A stretch of DNA of 64,000 nt from positions 248,001-312,000 of the forward strand of contig JANLFN010000001.1 of NCBI GenBank assembly GCA_024655885.1, in the 5' to 3' direction. Positions 8,484 to 17,402 of this stretch are shown in pieces. A model generated the notes under the pieces. That model saw only the letters and a list, made by a program, of their open reading frames with translations. It was not told where the DNA came from and ran no database searches. Each line of letters starts with the position of its first letter. Positions within the stretch are counted from its first letter, which is position 1. This DNA comes from Eubacteriales bacterium. GTDB taxonomy: Bacteria; Bacillota; Clostridia; Acetivibrionales; JANLFN01. Made by a program: the position numbers and the translations under genes.

Positions 8484-9581
8484 TTATCTTTTATTTACAG
8501 CTTTAATTATTGCATCGGGTATTTTATAAGATGGCACTACCACTTCAGCCCCACCTCTTTCTATTGCTTCCCTCGGCATCCCGAAAACCACTGCTGTAGA
8601 CTCATCCTCAGCTATAGTCACGCCTCCGGCCTTTCTTATCTTTACCATGGCGTCCGCTCCGTCGTCTCCCATTCCTGTCATAAGAACTCCGATTACATTC
8701 TCACCCCCAAAAGCATCCAGCACCGATTCCATGGTCACATTAACCGCAGGCATAAAAACCGTTTTGGGGCTGCTGGTGAGCCTAATGATTCCCCCTTCTC
8801 CCCGCACCAGCATCTGGTATCCGCCCGGGGCAAGGTACCCTCTGCCGTTTTGCAGCACATCTCCGGCTTCCGCTTCCTTGACCGGAATCCGGCATGCGTC
8901 ATTCAACCTTTTGGCAAAGGAAGCGGTAAAAGAGGGGGGCATGTGTTGTATGATAATTACAGCCGCTCTGAGGTCCTGCGGGAGCATGGGCAGCACCTCC
9001 ATAAGAGTACCCGGACCGCCGGTGGAAATACCAATGACCACTACCTTCGTCAGCTCCCTGCCTGCCGGTAAAACCGTTTTTTCCGCCGGTGCCGTTTTCT
9101 TTGGCAATGAGGTGCTGCGGTATCTTGCTACCCTGTCTCTTATATTTTTTTTGTTTACACTTTTATAAGCCAGCTTCACTTTTTGAATGATTTCCCTTCC
9201 GACCGCATGCAGGTTGCAGGATACGGTCCCCGAAGGCTTTGTGACATAGTCAAAAGCTCCGAGCTCCAAGGCTTCAAATGTAGTCAGCGCCCCTTCGGCA
9301 GTAAGGGAGCTTACCATTAAAACAGGCGTTTCCGGATACTCGCCCAGTATATATTGCAGGGATGTCAAACCATCCATCACCGGCATGTTGATATCCATCG
9401 TAACCACATCCGGCTTCAGGTCACGTACCTTTTCAATAGCATCCTGTCCGTCCCTGGCAGTCCCAGCCACTTCAAGACTTGAGTCGGTCATGATGATTTC
9501 CTTCAGCGATTTTCGCATCAGGGCTGAATCATCTACAATCAATACTCTTATTCTGTGGGTCACAAACATCACCTGCCGCAA
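8484..9581 (-). CDS. cheB: CheB-type methylesterase with receiver domain
   Basis: Receiver MDINMPVMDGL plus CheB catalytic motifs VVIGISTGGPGTL, QHMPPSFT, MTGMGDDGA. Confidence 0.95.
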   Translation of the reverse strand: MRQVMFVTHRIRVLIVDDSALMRKSLKEIIMTDSSLEVAGTARDGQDAIEKVRDLKPDVVTMDINMPVMDGLTSLQYILGEYPETPVLMVSSLTAEGALTTFEALELGAFDYVTKPSGTVSCNLHAVGREIIQKVKLAYKSVNKKNIRDRVARYRSTSLPKKTAPAEKTVLPAGRELTKVVVIGISTGGPGTLMEVLPMLPQDLRAAVIIIQHMPPSFTASFAKRLNDACRIPVKEAEAGDVLQNGRGYLAPGGYQMLVRGEGGIIRLTSSPKTVFMPAVNVTMESVLDAFGGENVIGVLMTGMGDDGADAMVKIRKAGGVTIAEDESTAVVFGMPREAIERGGAEVVVPSYKIPDAIIKAVNKR

Positions 9582-9657
9582 TTATCGGATAAACAGGGCT
9601 ATACCCCAGAGCAGAGTTTTTGCATGGTTCCGGAGCAATATCCCTAAAATCGAAAAC

Positions 9658-11148
9658 CTAACTGAAACTCAATATCTTACTGATATCCAGAATCAAAATC
9701 ATTCTCTTGCCACCGTCTAGCTTGGCAACGCTCTCCACATAGTCACTGTCCACTCCACTGCTTAAAATGTCGGGAGGGGCCTCGATCAACGTTTTCTCGA
9801 ACCGGAGCACTTCTGAAACCGAATCTACCACAATTCCTGTTCTCTTTCGGTTGAAATCAACAATAATAATCCTTGTGGCATCCGTTACCTGCTTTTCAGG
9901 GAGTTTAAAAAGCCTTCTCAAATCCAGGGCCGGGATGACATTTCCTCTAAGGTTTACAATCCCCTCTATGTAATAGGGAGCCCTGGGTATTTTGGTAACC
10001 TCTGTCATCCTGTTGATTTCCTGCACATTGTCTATTTTAATGCCATACTCTTCCATATCAATTTTGAACGTCACCAACTGCTCTTCGTCAAGCATCTGAC
10101 TTGTAATGCTCTTCTCCTCTGCCTGCTGTTCATAGGTATCCGCGTTGCCTGTGATTGTGCTGATTTCATCAGCAGAAATCAGCTTTGAGGGCTCAAGCAT
10201 CAGAATCATTCTTTTGCCGCTATTGAGCTTTGCCACACCCCTAAGCTGCTCTCCGCTCTGTGTGGAGAATTTAGGCGGAGGCTGGATAATACTCGTGGGC
10301 ACCCTCAAGACCTCCGAGATCTTGTCCACCATGATTCCGGCAGTGAATTTTCCCATATCCACCACAAGTATTCTGGTGTGGTCATTGATCTCCTTATACT
10401 CCATTCCGAAATAAGTCCTTAAGTTGATGATAGGGAGCAAGTTGTTACGTATGGAAACTACCCCTTCAATGTAGGCTTCGCAGTTTGGAACCTTTACGAT
10501 CTGAGGCACCCTGATGATTTCTTTCACCTTCATGATGCCGATGGCATATTCCTCTTTGTCCAGAAGGAATGAAACCAATTGTTCCTCATCAATAGCTTCA
10601 ACGCTGGTGCTATTTTCCACGGCGCTGTTCTCCTGCATGCCTTCATGGTGTTCATTTAGCCGGTCTTTCTCAGTACTGCCGACGCTCAAAGCCTTTACAA
10701 CATCCAAAAGCATGACAAGCCTGTTTCCATTGTCCAGCTTCACAACCCCGTTCAAATAGTCGGAATCCACATTTTTGACAATCTGCGGCGGGTCCTCAAT
10801 ATCTGCGATATTGACCCTCATTACCTCCGACACCTTATCCACAACCACTCCGGTCGCCTTACCTTCAACGTCAATGACAAGGACCCTGCTGTTTTCATCC
10901 TTGGTTTTTCTTTCCAGATTAAACCGGGTTCTTCCATCAATAATAGGCAGGACGTTCCCCCTCAAGTTGCAGGCACCTTCCACATAGCTGGGAGCATTCG
11001 GCACCTTCGTGATATCAGGAACTCGGATGATTTCTTTGACATCCATGATATCAGCCCCAAACTCATCTTCTCCAAGCAGGAAGGTAACTAGCTGGCGCTC
11101 TGTAAGGCTGGTATTGTTTATACCAAAAGCCATAACTATTCCCTCCAT
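9658..11148 (-). CDS. Triple CheW-domain coupling protein
   Basis: Three successive CheW modules each beginning EQLV(T/S)F / RQLVTF and containing GxxxLRGNVxPxxxxR-like motifs. Confidence 0.93.
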   Translation of the reverse strand: MEGIVMAFGINNTSLTERQLVTFLLGEDEFGADIMDVKEIIRVPDITKVPNAPSYVEGACNLRGNVLPIIDGRTRFNLERKTKDENSRVLVIDVEGKATGVVVDKVSEVMRVNIADIEDPPQIVKNVDSDYLNGVVKLDNGNRLVMLLDVVKALSVGSTEKDRLNEHHEGMQENSAVENSTSVEAIDEEQLVSFLLDKEEYAIGIMKVKEIIRVPQIVKVPNCEAYIEGVVSIRNNLLPIINLRTYFGMEYKEINDHTRILVVDMGKFTAGIMVDKISEVLRVPTSIIQPPPKFSTQSGEQLRGVAKLNSGKRMILMLEPSKLISADEISTITGNADTYEQQAEEKSITSQMLDEEQLVTFKIDMEEYGIKIDNVQEINRMTEVTKIPRAPYYIEGIVNLRGNVIPALDLRRLFKLPEKQVTDATRIIIVDFNRKRTGIVVDSVSEVLRFEKTLIEAPPDILSSGVDSDYVESVAKLDGGKRMILILDISKILSFS

Positions 11149-11151
11149 TCT

Positions 11152-13116
11152 TTACATGTTTTGAAGCTCATCAGCCAATCCCGATATTTCTTCAATTGCC
11201 TCAGCCAGCTCCTGCATCCCTTTTGCCTGTTCGGCAGCCGCCGTTGCAGCCTGTTGTGCTCCGCTGCTGGCTTCCTGAGCCGCGGCGGCAATCTGCTCAA
11301 CGCCCTTTCTCGCCTGTTCCAGCGCCACTAAAGATTCATCCGAACCCTTCTGAATTTCCTTGGCGCCTGAAAGTATCTTTATCATGCTGTCCTCAATTAC
11401 ATTCAGGTTGTGTGTCGTCTTCTTTGCCTTTTCCACCTCTGCGAAGGAGGTCCTGCTGGAAAGGTCAATGTCGGCCGCGACCCTTTGAATCTGGTTCTGT
11501 ATGCCCCTTACAAGGTCTTTTATCTTATCTGTATTTTCTGCGGATTCATTGGCAAGTGCTCTTATATCCCCGGCAACAACAGAGAAGCCCCTTCCGAATT
11601 CCCCTGCTCTTGCCGCTTCTATGGAGCCGTTTACAGCCAGCATATTTGTCTGTATGGTGACATTCACAATGGCATCGACGATTTTGTCAATTCTCCTGGT
11701 GGTCTCCTCAAGGCTCTTGATATTCCTGGCGGCCACCACACTGGCTTCAGCCGAGGACGAAATGCCGGCAATCATGTTATCGACCGCAACTTTATTGGCC
11801 TCTAACAGATTCTGGAGTTCGGCGATCTTATCTGCGGAGAAGCTTGCCCTTTCACTCATCTGCTTTGCAGCTACGGCAAGCCTTTCCGCCAGAACCGCAG
11901 CTTTATTGGTAAGTTCAGCCTGAGCCTGGGCTCCCGAAGATATCTGCTGCATAGCTTTTAATATTTCGCCTGCCGTTGAGTTGGCCTCCTCCACATTGGC
12001 GGACAATTCTTCGGAAGCGGCCGCAAGGGACTCGGAAGATTTCTGTGCGTCGGTAGACATCTTCAGGTCTTCGGCCATCTGAGCTAAATCCGCCGCACTC
12101 GCATTCAACTCATTGAAAGCCTTGTTCTGCATCTGGATGGACTTCTCCACTTCCTCCGCGGCACTGCTCTGCTGCTCGGCAGCCGCCGCAATCTGTTCGG
12201 CGATGGCCAGGAACTCGCCCGCTCCTTTGTTTGCATCCACTGCATTTTGGGATACCTCTGCAACACCCTTTTGCACCAATACAATCTCTTCATTAATTTT
12301 TATGAGGTCCGCAGTAGTTTTCTTTGCTTTCTCAACCTCATCATTGGCAGCCTTACCCGCATTTTCAATATCTACCACCACCACCTTTACATTATTCTGT
12401 ATTTCATTTACCAGCTCCCGGATATTCCTGGCCGACTTTTCAGAGGTTTCCGCAAGGTTCCTGACTTCATCCGCCACAACCGCAAAGCCTTTTCCGTGTT
12501 CCCCCGCCCTGGCAGCTTCTATGGCCGCATTCAGCGCAAGCAGGTTTGTCTGGTCCGCAATCCGGACCACCGCCTGCACAATTTCCCCGATCTCATTGGA
12601 CTGCTTCTCAAGCTCTCCTACCAGCTTCACTGATTCGATATTGGTATCTGCCGATTCCTTAATACCCTTGATCATTAGCTCAATATCGTTTGAGGTGTTT
12701 TCTATGAGCTCCTTTGCAATGTCCACCCTTTCCAGAGACTCCTTCGCATTCTTGTCGGCCACAACCGAAGCCTTGTCTATCTGGTTGATGGCGGCCCTTG
12801 ATTCTTCTGCGGCAGAAGATGCCTCGTTTGCTCCCTTGGCTATCTGCTGCATGGTTGCGCCCAATTCTTCAGCGGCGCTGCTGGCTTCTTCTATTCCTGA
12901 AGCCAACTGTTCTGTAGCTACCGCAATCCTTTCGGCTAACTGCTGCTGCTTTGCCAGCGTCCTGGCTTTCACCTTGTCCTGTGCCTGCTTTCTGGCCAGC
13001 TCCCGCTTTTTCTCCATTTCATCCGTGGCAGGTACTGACGCATGTGCCGCTCCCTGCTCAGTTCTGTCGCTTAAAGGCTTTGCAAGCTTTTTTTCCATAA
13101 CATTCGACCTCCTCAA
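11152..13116 (-). CDS. Cytoplasmic methyl-accepting chemotaxis protein with two tandem signalling hairpins
   Basis: Two hairpin tips: [39 protein letters not shown] and [39 protein letters not shown]; no hydrophobic TM segments. Confidence 0.92.
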   Translation of the reverse strand: MRRSNVMEKKLAKPLSDRTEQGAAHASVPATDEMEKKRELARKQAQDKVKARTLAKQQQLAERIAVATEQLASGIEEASSAAEELGATMQQIAKGANEASSAAEESRAAINQIDKASVVADKNAKESLERVDIAKELIENTSNDIELMIKGIKESADTNIESVKLVGELEKQSNEIGEIVQAVVRIADQTNLLALNAAIEAARAGEHGKGFAVVADEVRNLAETSEKSARNIRELVNEIQNNVKVVVVDIENAGKAANDEVEKAKKTTADLIKINEEIVLVQKGVAEVSQNAVDANKGAGEFLAIAEQIAAAAEQQSSAAEEVEKSIQMQNKAFNELNASAADLAQMAEDLKMSTDAQKSSESLAAASEELSANVEEANSTAGEILKAMQQISSGAQAQAELTNKAAVLAERLAVAAKQMSERASFSADKIAELQNLLEANKVAVDNMIAGISSSAEASVVAARNIKSLEETTRRIDKIVDAIVNVTIQTNMLAVNGSIEAARAGEFGRGFSVVAGDIRALANESAENTDKIKDLVRGIQNQIQRVAADIDLSSRTSFAEVEKAKKTTHNLNVIEDSMIKILSGAKEIQKGSDESLVALEQARKGVEQIAAAAQEASSGAQQAATAAAEQAKGMQELAEAIEEISGLADELQNM

Positions 13117-13302
13117 AATTCATACTGTTTTAGTTGAAATGAATCTATCTGATAAATGTACAGAATACAGACCTGGTTCCTTTCCATATTCTTCACATCA
13201 CCATCCTGATTTTTTGACGCTATTGCAGTCCTAACATTTTTTCAATCCCACTGTTGACGGTCCACGCACTATAAGCAGCGACTTTGAAGCCATATTTAAA
13301 AG

Positions 13303-13545
13303 CTACATACTCCCTGTCTTATACTCCGGAATAAAAATCATATAATACATATTCACCCCATCCCCGGCAGGCTCATTCCCTAAATAGCCATCCCGGTATA
13401 ATGTGAGAATTTTCTGGCGGAGATCTTCTATACCGCAGAGGATGTTGTTTTGAATTAAAAGCCTGTGAATTTCCGCCAGGGTATTAAACTCGGACTCACT
13501 GCTTTTTATGTACCTTAAGAGTTCTTCATCAGTCAATTGAAGCAT
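13303..13545 (-). CDS. Small uncharacterised protein (80 aa) in chemosensory cluster
   Basis: Intact ORF between cheY and MCP genes, same strand, purine-rich upstream sequence; predicted helical. Confidence 0.65.
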   Translation of the reverse strand: MLQLTDEELLRYIKSSESEFNTLAEIHRLLIQNNILCGIEDLRQKILTLYRDGYLGNEPAGDGVNMYYMIFIPEYKTGSM

Positions 13546-13595
13546 TCCCCTTACCCCCTTGAAAGATTAACCTCTCATGCCTGAGATTTAAATTT

Positions 13596-13955
13596 TTATT
13601 TTTTAAATTTGTTCAGATTCTTTATCACCACCTCTTCTTTGTACGGCTTCACAATAAAGCCTTTTGCTCCGTTCAGCACGGCCTTCTGCACATAGGATTC
13701 CTGACCCATGGCTGATACCATAATTACCGTTGGCATGTAATCCATTTTTTTAAGCTCCATCATACATTCAATACCGTCCATTTCAGGCATCGTTATGTCA
13801 AGGGTAACAATATCCGGCTTCACTTCCTGGATTTTCTTCAGTGCCGCCTTGCCGTTTTCGGCTTCCCCCACAACCTCAAAACCGTTCCTTTCAAGCAACT
13901 GCTTAAGCTGCTTTCTTATAAAAACAGCATCATCTACAATTAATACCGTTGTCAT
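13596..13955 (-). CDS. CheY-like response regulator, first gene of the second chemosensory cluster
   Basis: VLIVDDAVFIRKQL, VTLDITMPEMDGIE, MVSAMGQES, FIVKPYKEE. Confidence 0.93.
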   Translation of the reverse strand: MTTVLIVDDAVFIRKQLKQLLERNGFEVVGEAENGKAALKKIQEVKPDIVTLDITMPEMDGIECMMELKKMDYMPTVIMVSAMGQESYVQKAVLNGAKGFIVKPYKEEVVIKNLNKFKK

Positions 13956-14137
13956 ATAACCCCCCCTCCTGATTAGATGTAAAATCCCGTTAATACCTCA
14001 TATGCCTTAATCGACTTCCCATTAAGCTGTTAGGTAGGACCTCCATTAAACTGATGTTTTTCTTTTTTATAGGTTTCCTTTATCCCTTCTCATTTTATTG
14101 CATATGGTTTTATCAATTTCTAAATTATTGTAAAATA

Positions 14138-14165
14138 ATGTAACAATATAGTTATTTTGTTGCAT
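14138..14165 (+). repeat. Left 28-bp inverted repeat (dif-like 11-6-11 core site)
   Basis: ATGTAACAATATAGTTATTTTGTTGCAT; reverse complement matches 14969-14996 at 27/28. Confidence 0.9.
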
Positions 14166-14207
14166 TATTTGCAAGAGAAAACGGATGTAATTCACCAAAA
14201 TAAGAAG

Positions 14208-14213
14208 TATAAT
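14208..14213 (+). promoter_or_regulatory. Putative -10 box for the recombinase gene
   Basis: Perfect TATAAT; -35 region weak. Confidence 0.35.
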
Positions 14214-14298
14214 AGTAATGAAAGATAAACAGGTGTTATTCATTTATGTAACATTTTTTCAAATTATTATTAATTAATTACATAGGAAGGTGGTATTT

Positions 14299-14859
14299 AT
14301 GACTGTTGAACCTATCAGAAACAAGGTAAAGATTAAACAAATGTACCATTACTTAGCCGGAAAGGATTCAAGATATGGCTTGCTTTTCAAATTTGGGCTC
14401 AATACAGGTCTTAGAATAAGTGATATTCTGCCGGTTAAATTTAAAGATATCTGCAATGAATACGGCGAATTCCGGGATTATTTTATTTTAGCCGAGAAAA
14501 AGACAGGAAAGGAAAAAAAAATTAAGCTTAATAAAGCCTTACGCAAGGCTATTGAGGCCTATGCAAAGGATGAAAATTTAACACCCGACAGTTATCTGTT
14601 TTCAAGCAAAAAAGGCAAATATCTGGGCAGAATACAAGCCTACCGGGTCCTGAAAGAGGCCGCAGAAGTTATAGGAATTGAGAATTTTGGCACGCATAGC
14701 CTTCGTAAAACCTGGGGCTATTGGACCTATAAGGTATCCCGATATAATATAGGCCTAATTATGGATACTTTCAATCACAGTTCTCCAAATATAACCCTTA
14801 GGTATATTGGTGTTAACCAAGACCAAAAGGATGAGTTATATTCACTGGTACAATTTTAA
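14299..14859 (+). CDS. Small tyrosine recombinase (phage integrase family, catalytic domain only)
   Basis: NTGLRISDIL (Arg I), HSLRKTWGYW (HxxR), FNHSSPNITLRYIGV (His, Tyr nucleophile); SD AGGAAGG before ATG 14299; track also allows GTG at 14290. Confidence 0.93.
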   Translation: MTVEPIRNKVKIKQMYHYLAGKDSRYGLLFKFGLNTGLRISDILPVKFKDICNEYGEFRDYFILAEKKTGKEKKIKLNKALRKAIEAYAKDENLTPDSYLFSSKKGKYLGRIQAYRVLKEAAEVIGIENFGTHSLRKTWGYWTYKVSRYNIGLIMDTFNHSSPNITLRYIGVNQDQKDELYSLVQF

Positions 14860-14968
14860 TAAAAATACGGACCCTGAAAGATTTTTATTTCTATTGGAAA
14901 TATTTAATAATTTTTGTTTTTTTTTAAGATCATGAAGGAATTTCTCGTATAATGTCGAATAATTTTTT

Positions 14969-14996
14969 ATGCAACAAAATAACTATATTGTTGCAT
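14969..14996 (-). repeat. Right 28-bp inverted repeat (dif-like 11-6-11 core site)
   Basis: ATGCAACAAAA-TAACTA-TATTGTTGCAT; arms are inverted repeats of each other at 10/11. Confidence 0.9.
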
Positions 14997-15157
14997 ACTA
15001 TAAAGCGCGCAGTGTTGCATTTTATACATAGTATATCCGTTTTTTGGGATTGTATGAGAGACAGAATTAAATTGTGAATATTTTAAAAAGCTTTCGATAA
15101 AATCGCATCTATGAATACAAATTGTTTCTCATAAATACCCCGCTTTAATTTTCTGTG

Positions 15158-15184
15158 ATAAAAGCCCCTTAACGGAGCTTTTAT
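15158..15184. terminator. Probable bidirectional intrinsic terminator
   Basis: ATAAAAGCCCCTTAACGGAGCTTTTAT hairpin with A/T-rich flanks. Confidence 0.6.
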
Positions 15185-15200
15185 ATTTGTCCTCTACTTA

Positions 15201-15560
15201 TTAGTTATAGGTATAGGCAGTAGAAGTATCAATACCTATTGTATTTGTAGTTCTATCCCATGTCACATTAAAATTAAGAACTTTTGCAATATCCCGAGCT
15301 TGAAATAGTTACTACCACCAATATTATGTGCAGTAAGTTGAACCTCTTGCTTGCTTAGGTAAATTTTGAAAGTGATAATCGTTGCTTCCTTTGAGGTTGG
15401 ATTTTTCCATGCTTCAAGTTCTCCACCTGTGGGAGTATATGCCTTACTTGGTATCAGATTTATAGCGTTTTTAGTTTCATCCCAGCTTACTTCAAATTGC
15501 TTAGCTGTCCCGTTTATAGCCATGCCTATATCTCTCAATTTAAAATAGTTACTGCCATTG
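15201..15560 (-). pseudogene. Remnant of a stalk / copper-amine-oxidase-N-like repeat protein, 5'-truncated and frameshifted
   Basis: INGSNYFKLRDIGMAINGTAKQFEVSWDETKNAINLIPSKAYTP...GGSNYFKL then a 1-nt deletion restores (R)DIAKVLNFNVTWDRTTNTIGIDTSTAYTYN-stop in the next frame. Confidence 0.7.
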
Positions 15561-15772
15561 ATGCATAAGTACGAAATTATTATTTATTGGAGCGAAGAAG
15601 ACGAAGCATATATTGCCCCGAAGCGCCCGAATTGCCAGGCTGTGCTTCTGACGGCAAAACCTATCTTGAAGCGTTAAAAAACATAGAAACGGTTATCGAA
15701 GAATGGATAGAGACAGCAAAATTATTAGGTAGGCCAATTCCAAAGCCAAAAGGAAGGCTGATTTTTGCATAA
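15561..15772 (+). pseudogene. HicB-like antitoxin remnant with a frameshift
   Basis: Frame from 15561: MHKYEIIIYWSEEDEAYIA, then frame change into PELPGCASDGKTYLEALKNIETVIEEWIETAKLLGRPIPKPKGRLIFA (HicB pattern). Confidence 0.7.
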
Positions 15773-15810
15773 AAAGTACCAAAACCCTGTAAGGCTTGGT
15801 ACTTGTGCTT

Positions 15811-15897
15811 TGGTGCCGAAGGTCGGACTCGAACCGACATGGTATCGCTACCGCTGGATTTTGAGTCCAGTGCGTCTGCCAATTTCACCACTTCGGC
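15811..15897 (-). tRNA. tRNA-Leu (anticodon CAA), CCA encoded
   Basis: gccgaagtggtgaaattggcagacgcactggactCAAaatccagcggtagcgataccatgtcggttcgagtccgaccttcggcacca; full acceptor stem, long variable arm, T-loop GTTCGAGTC. Confidence 0.95.
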
Positions 15898-16065
15898 ATG
15901 TATTTCATGTTATGTGCATATCCATTCGGCTCTAGAATCCGATTATTTACCGAACGCTAGAATAGTATAACATCTCACCGGCTTTTTTTCAAGTATTTTT
16001 ATTAAATTTATTATAGCAAATATTACTCCGGCTGCTTAAAACTACAGGATTTTGGGCTTACCCCC

Positions 16066-16623
16066 CTAATTCCCCATTGTGTGATTTGCTATCATTTTTA
16101 TGATTGTCAGCATATCGGAATTCTTTTTAAGCTTAAACTCACCGACAGCGATTTCCCTCTCCAGCCCCATAGTCTCCAACTGCTTATTAAATTCGTCCTC
16201 ACTGCCGATCAAGCCGGCTTTAAACAACCTCTCCGCAACCATTTCAGACGTGTCCCCGGGATTGATCGTAATAGTGACCTCCTGTTCAGCATCTCCCTCT
16301 TGTAAAGCCGGCGCTTGATCGGCCGTCTGGCTATTAACTTCACCGCCGGTTTCATTATTCGGGCTTGCTTTTGCCTGATCTGCGGTGGTTTCACCAGCGG
16401 AAGCCTTATCACTGTCTTTTATCTTTCCGGTCCTGGAATTCTGTTCCTTAATGATATCACTGCTCTCAATCATCCCATATTCTTTAGCCTTTCGGATAAT
16501 TTGGCCCCTGTCAAGATTTGCATAGGGGTCAGTTCCTGCAATGTATATCATACTTAAGACCGACGTCAATATAACACCGATACCAATCCCTAATAATAAG
16601 CTCTTTACATGAAAATTCCTCAT
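16066..16623 (-). CDS. Membrane-anchored protein resembling the N-terminal part of YceG/MltG, no catalytic domain
   Basis: N-terminal TM; C-terminal EVTITINPGDTSEMVAERLFKAGLIGSEDEFNKQLETMGLEREIAVGEFKLKKNSDMLTIIKMI. Confidence 0.6.
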   Translation of the reverse strand: MRNFHVKSLLLGIGIGVILTSVLSMIYIAGTDPYANLDRGQIIRKAKEYGMIESSDIIKEQNSRTGKIKDSDKASAGETTADQAKASPNNETGGEVNSQTADQAPALQEGDAEQEVTITINPGDTSEMVAERLFKAGLIGSEDEFNKQLETMGLEREIAVGEFKLKKNSDMLTIIKMIANHTMGN

Positions 16624-16675
16624 ATTCGCTCCCTGTTGCCAAAAAAGCGCTCATACGCCTTTTTAAGTGACTTTT

Positions 16676-17320
16676 TTACCTGTTTATTCCCAGGATCAGC
16701 TGTACTTCACCTTTTCCCATATCCAGCTGTTTTGCTATGCTGGTATCTGAAAGTCCCTCATTCGCCAAGCGGATTACATCTTTATATTTGCTGTTGATGG
16801 GTATGATTTTTTCCGCCGCAATGATTTTTTTCTCAGCAGGTACAACCTTTACTTTTGCCCCTGTGTGCAGCCTATATCTTTTAACCCGTGCGGCGGCCTC
16901 CTCCCGGAGTTCCATGTTTTCAATGATGAGGTCGCTTTTTTTGCTCGGCAAGATTTCGGCACCGTCTCCACAAATATCCTCTGCGCTCTCAATGGCTGCC
17001 TTTTCAATAGGAACCGGCTGCCCAGTCTCGCTTTTGTCCGTCTTTGCTTTTACTTGCTCCACCTGCTGACTTATATTCTGCAGGCATAAACATAGCTCTT
17101 CTTTTTTTAAGTCAACCTGATTGACTATATAGTCGGAAAACTTATTCAATTCGTCAATCATTTGTTCGGAATCGGAAATAATGTTGATTAGCTCTTCCCT
17201 TTTTTCATCTACTTTTTTTACATAATCCAATGATTTCTTTTTGTCATAGATAATCCACACAAAAGTTGTCACAACTAAAGCCATGCCCAAAAGGATAATA
17301 CTCATATAAAACTGATTCAT
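16676..17320 (-). CDS. SwrB-like/DUF6115-type membrane coiled-coil protein
   Basis: N-terminal TM, coiled coil, C-terminal helix-turn-helix-like YKDVIRLANEGLSDTSIAKQLDMGKGEVQLILGINR; positioned downstream of sigD. Confidence 0.6.
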   Translation of the reverse strand: MNQFYMSIILLGMALVVTTFVWIIYDKKKSLDYVKKVDEKREELINIISDSEQMIDELNKFSDYIVNQVDLKKEELCLCLQNISQQVEQVKAKTDKSETGQPVPIEKAAIESAEDICGDGAEILPSKKSDLIIENMELREEAAARVKRYRLHTGAKVKVVPAEKKIIAAEKIIPINSKYKDVIRLANEGLSDTSIAKQLDMGKGEVQLILGINR

Positions 17321-17402
17321 TCAAACACCTCATTTTATCTTTCGTTGTAATCTTCTGCTCAAGTTGCGAAATATCAGAGTTAAAAGATTATAATGTAATG
17401 AT

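Noticed and set aside
133-13234. Many plus-strand ORFs of 60-370 aa across the chemosensory region (e.g. 12113-13234, 373 aa)
   Set aside because: Antisense to well-supported minus-strand genes; Ser/Phe-rich translations without family motifs, typical reverse-frame artefacts
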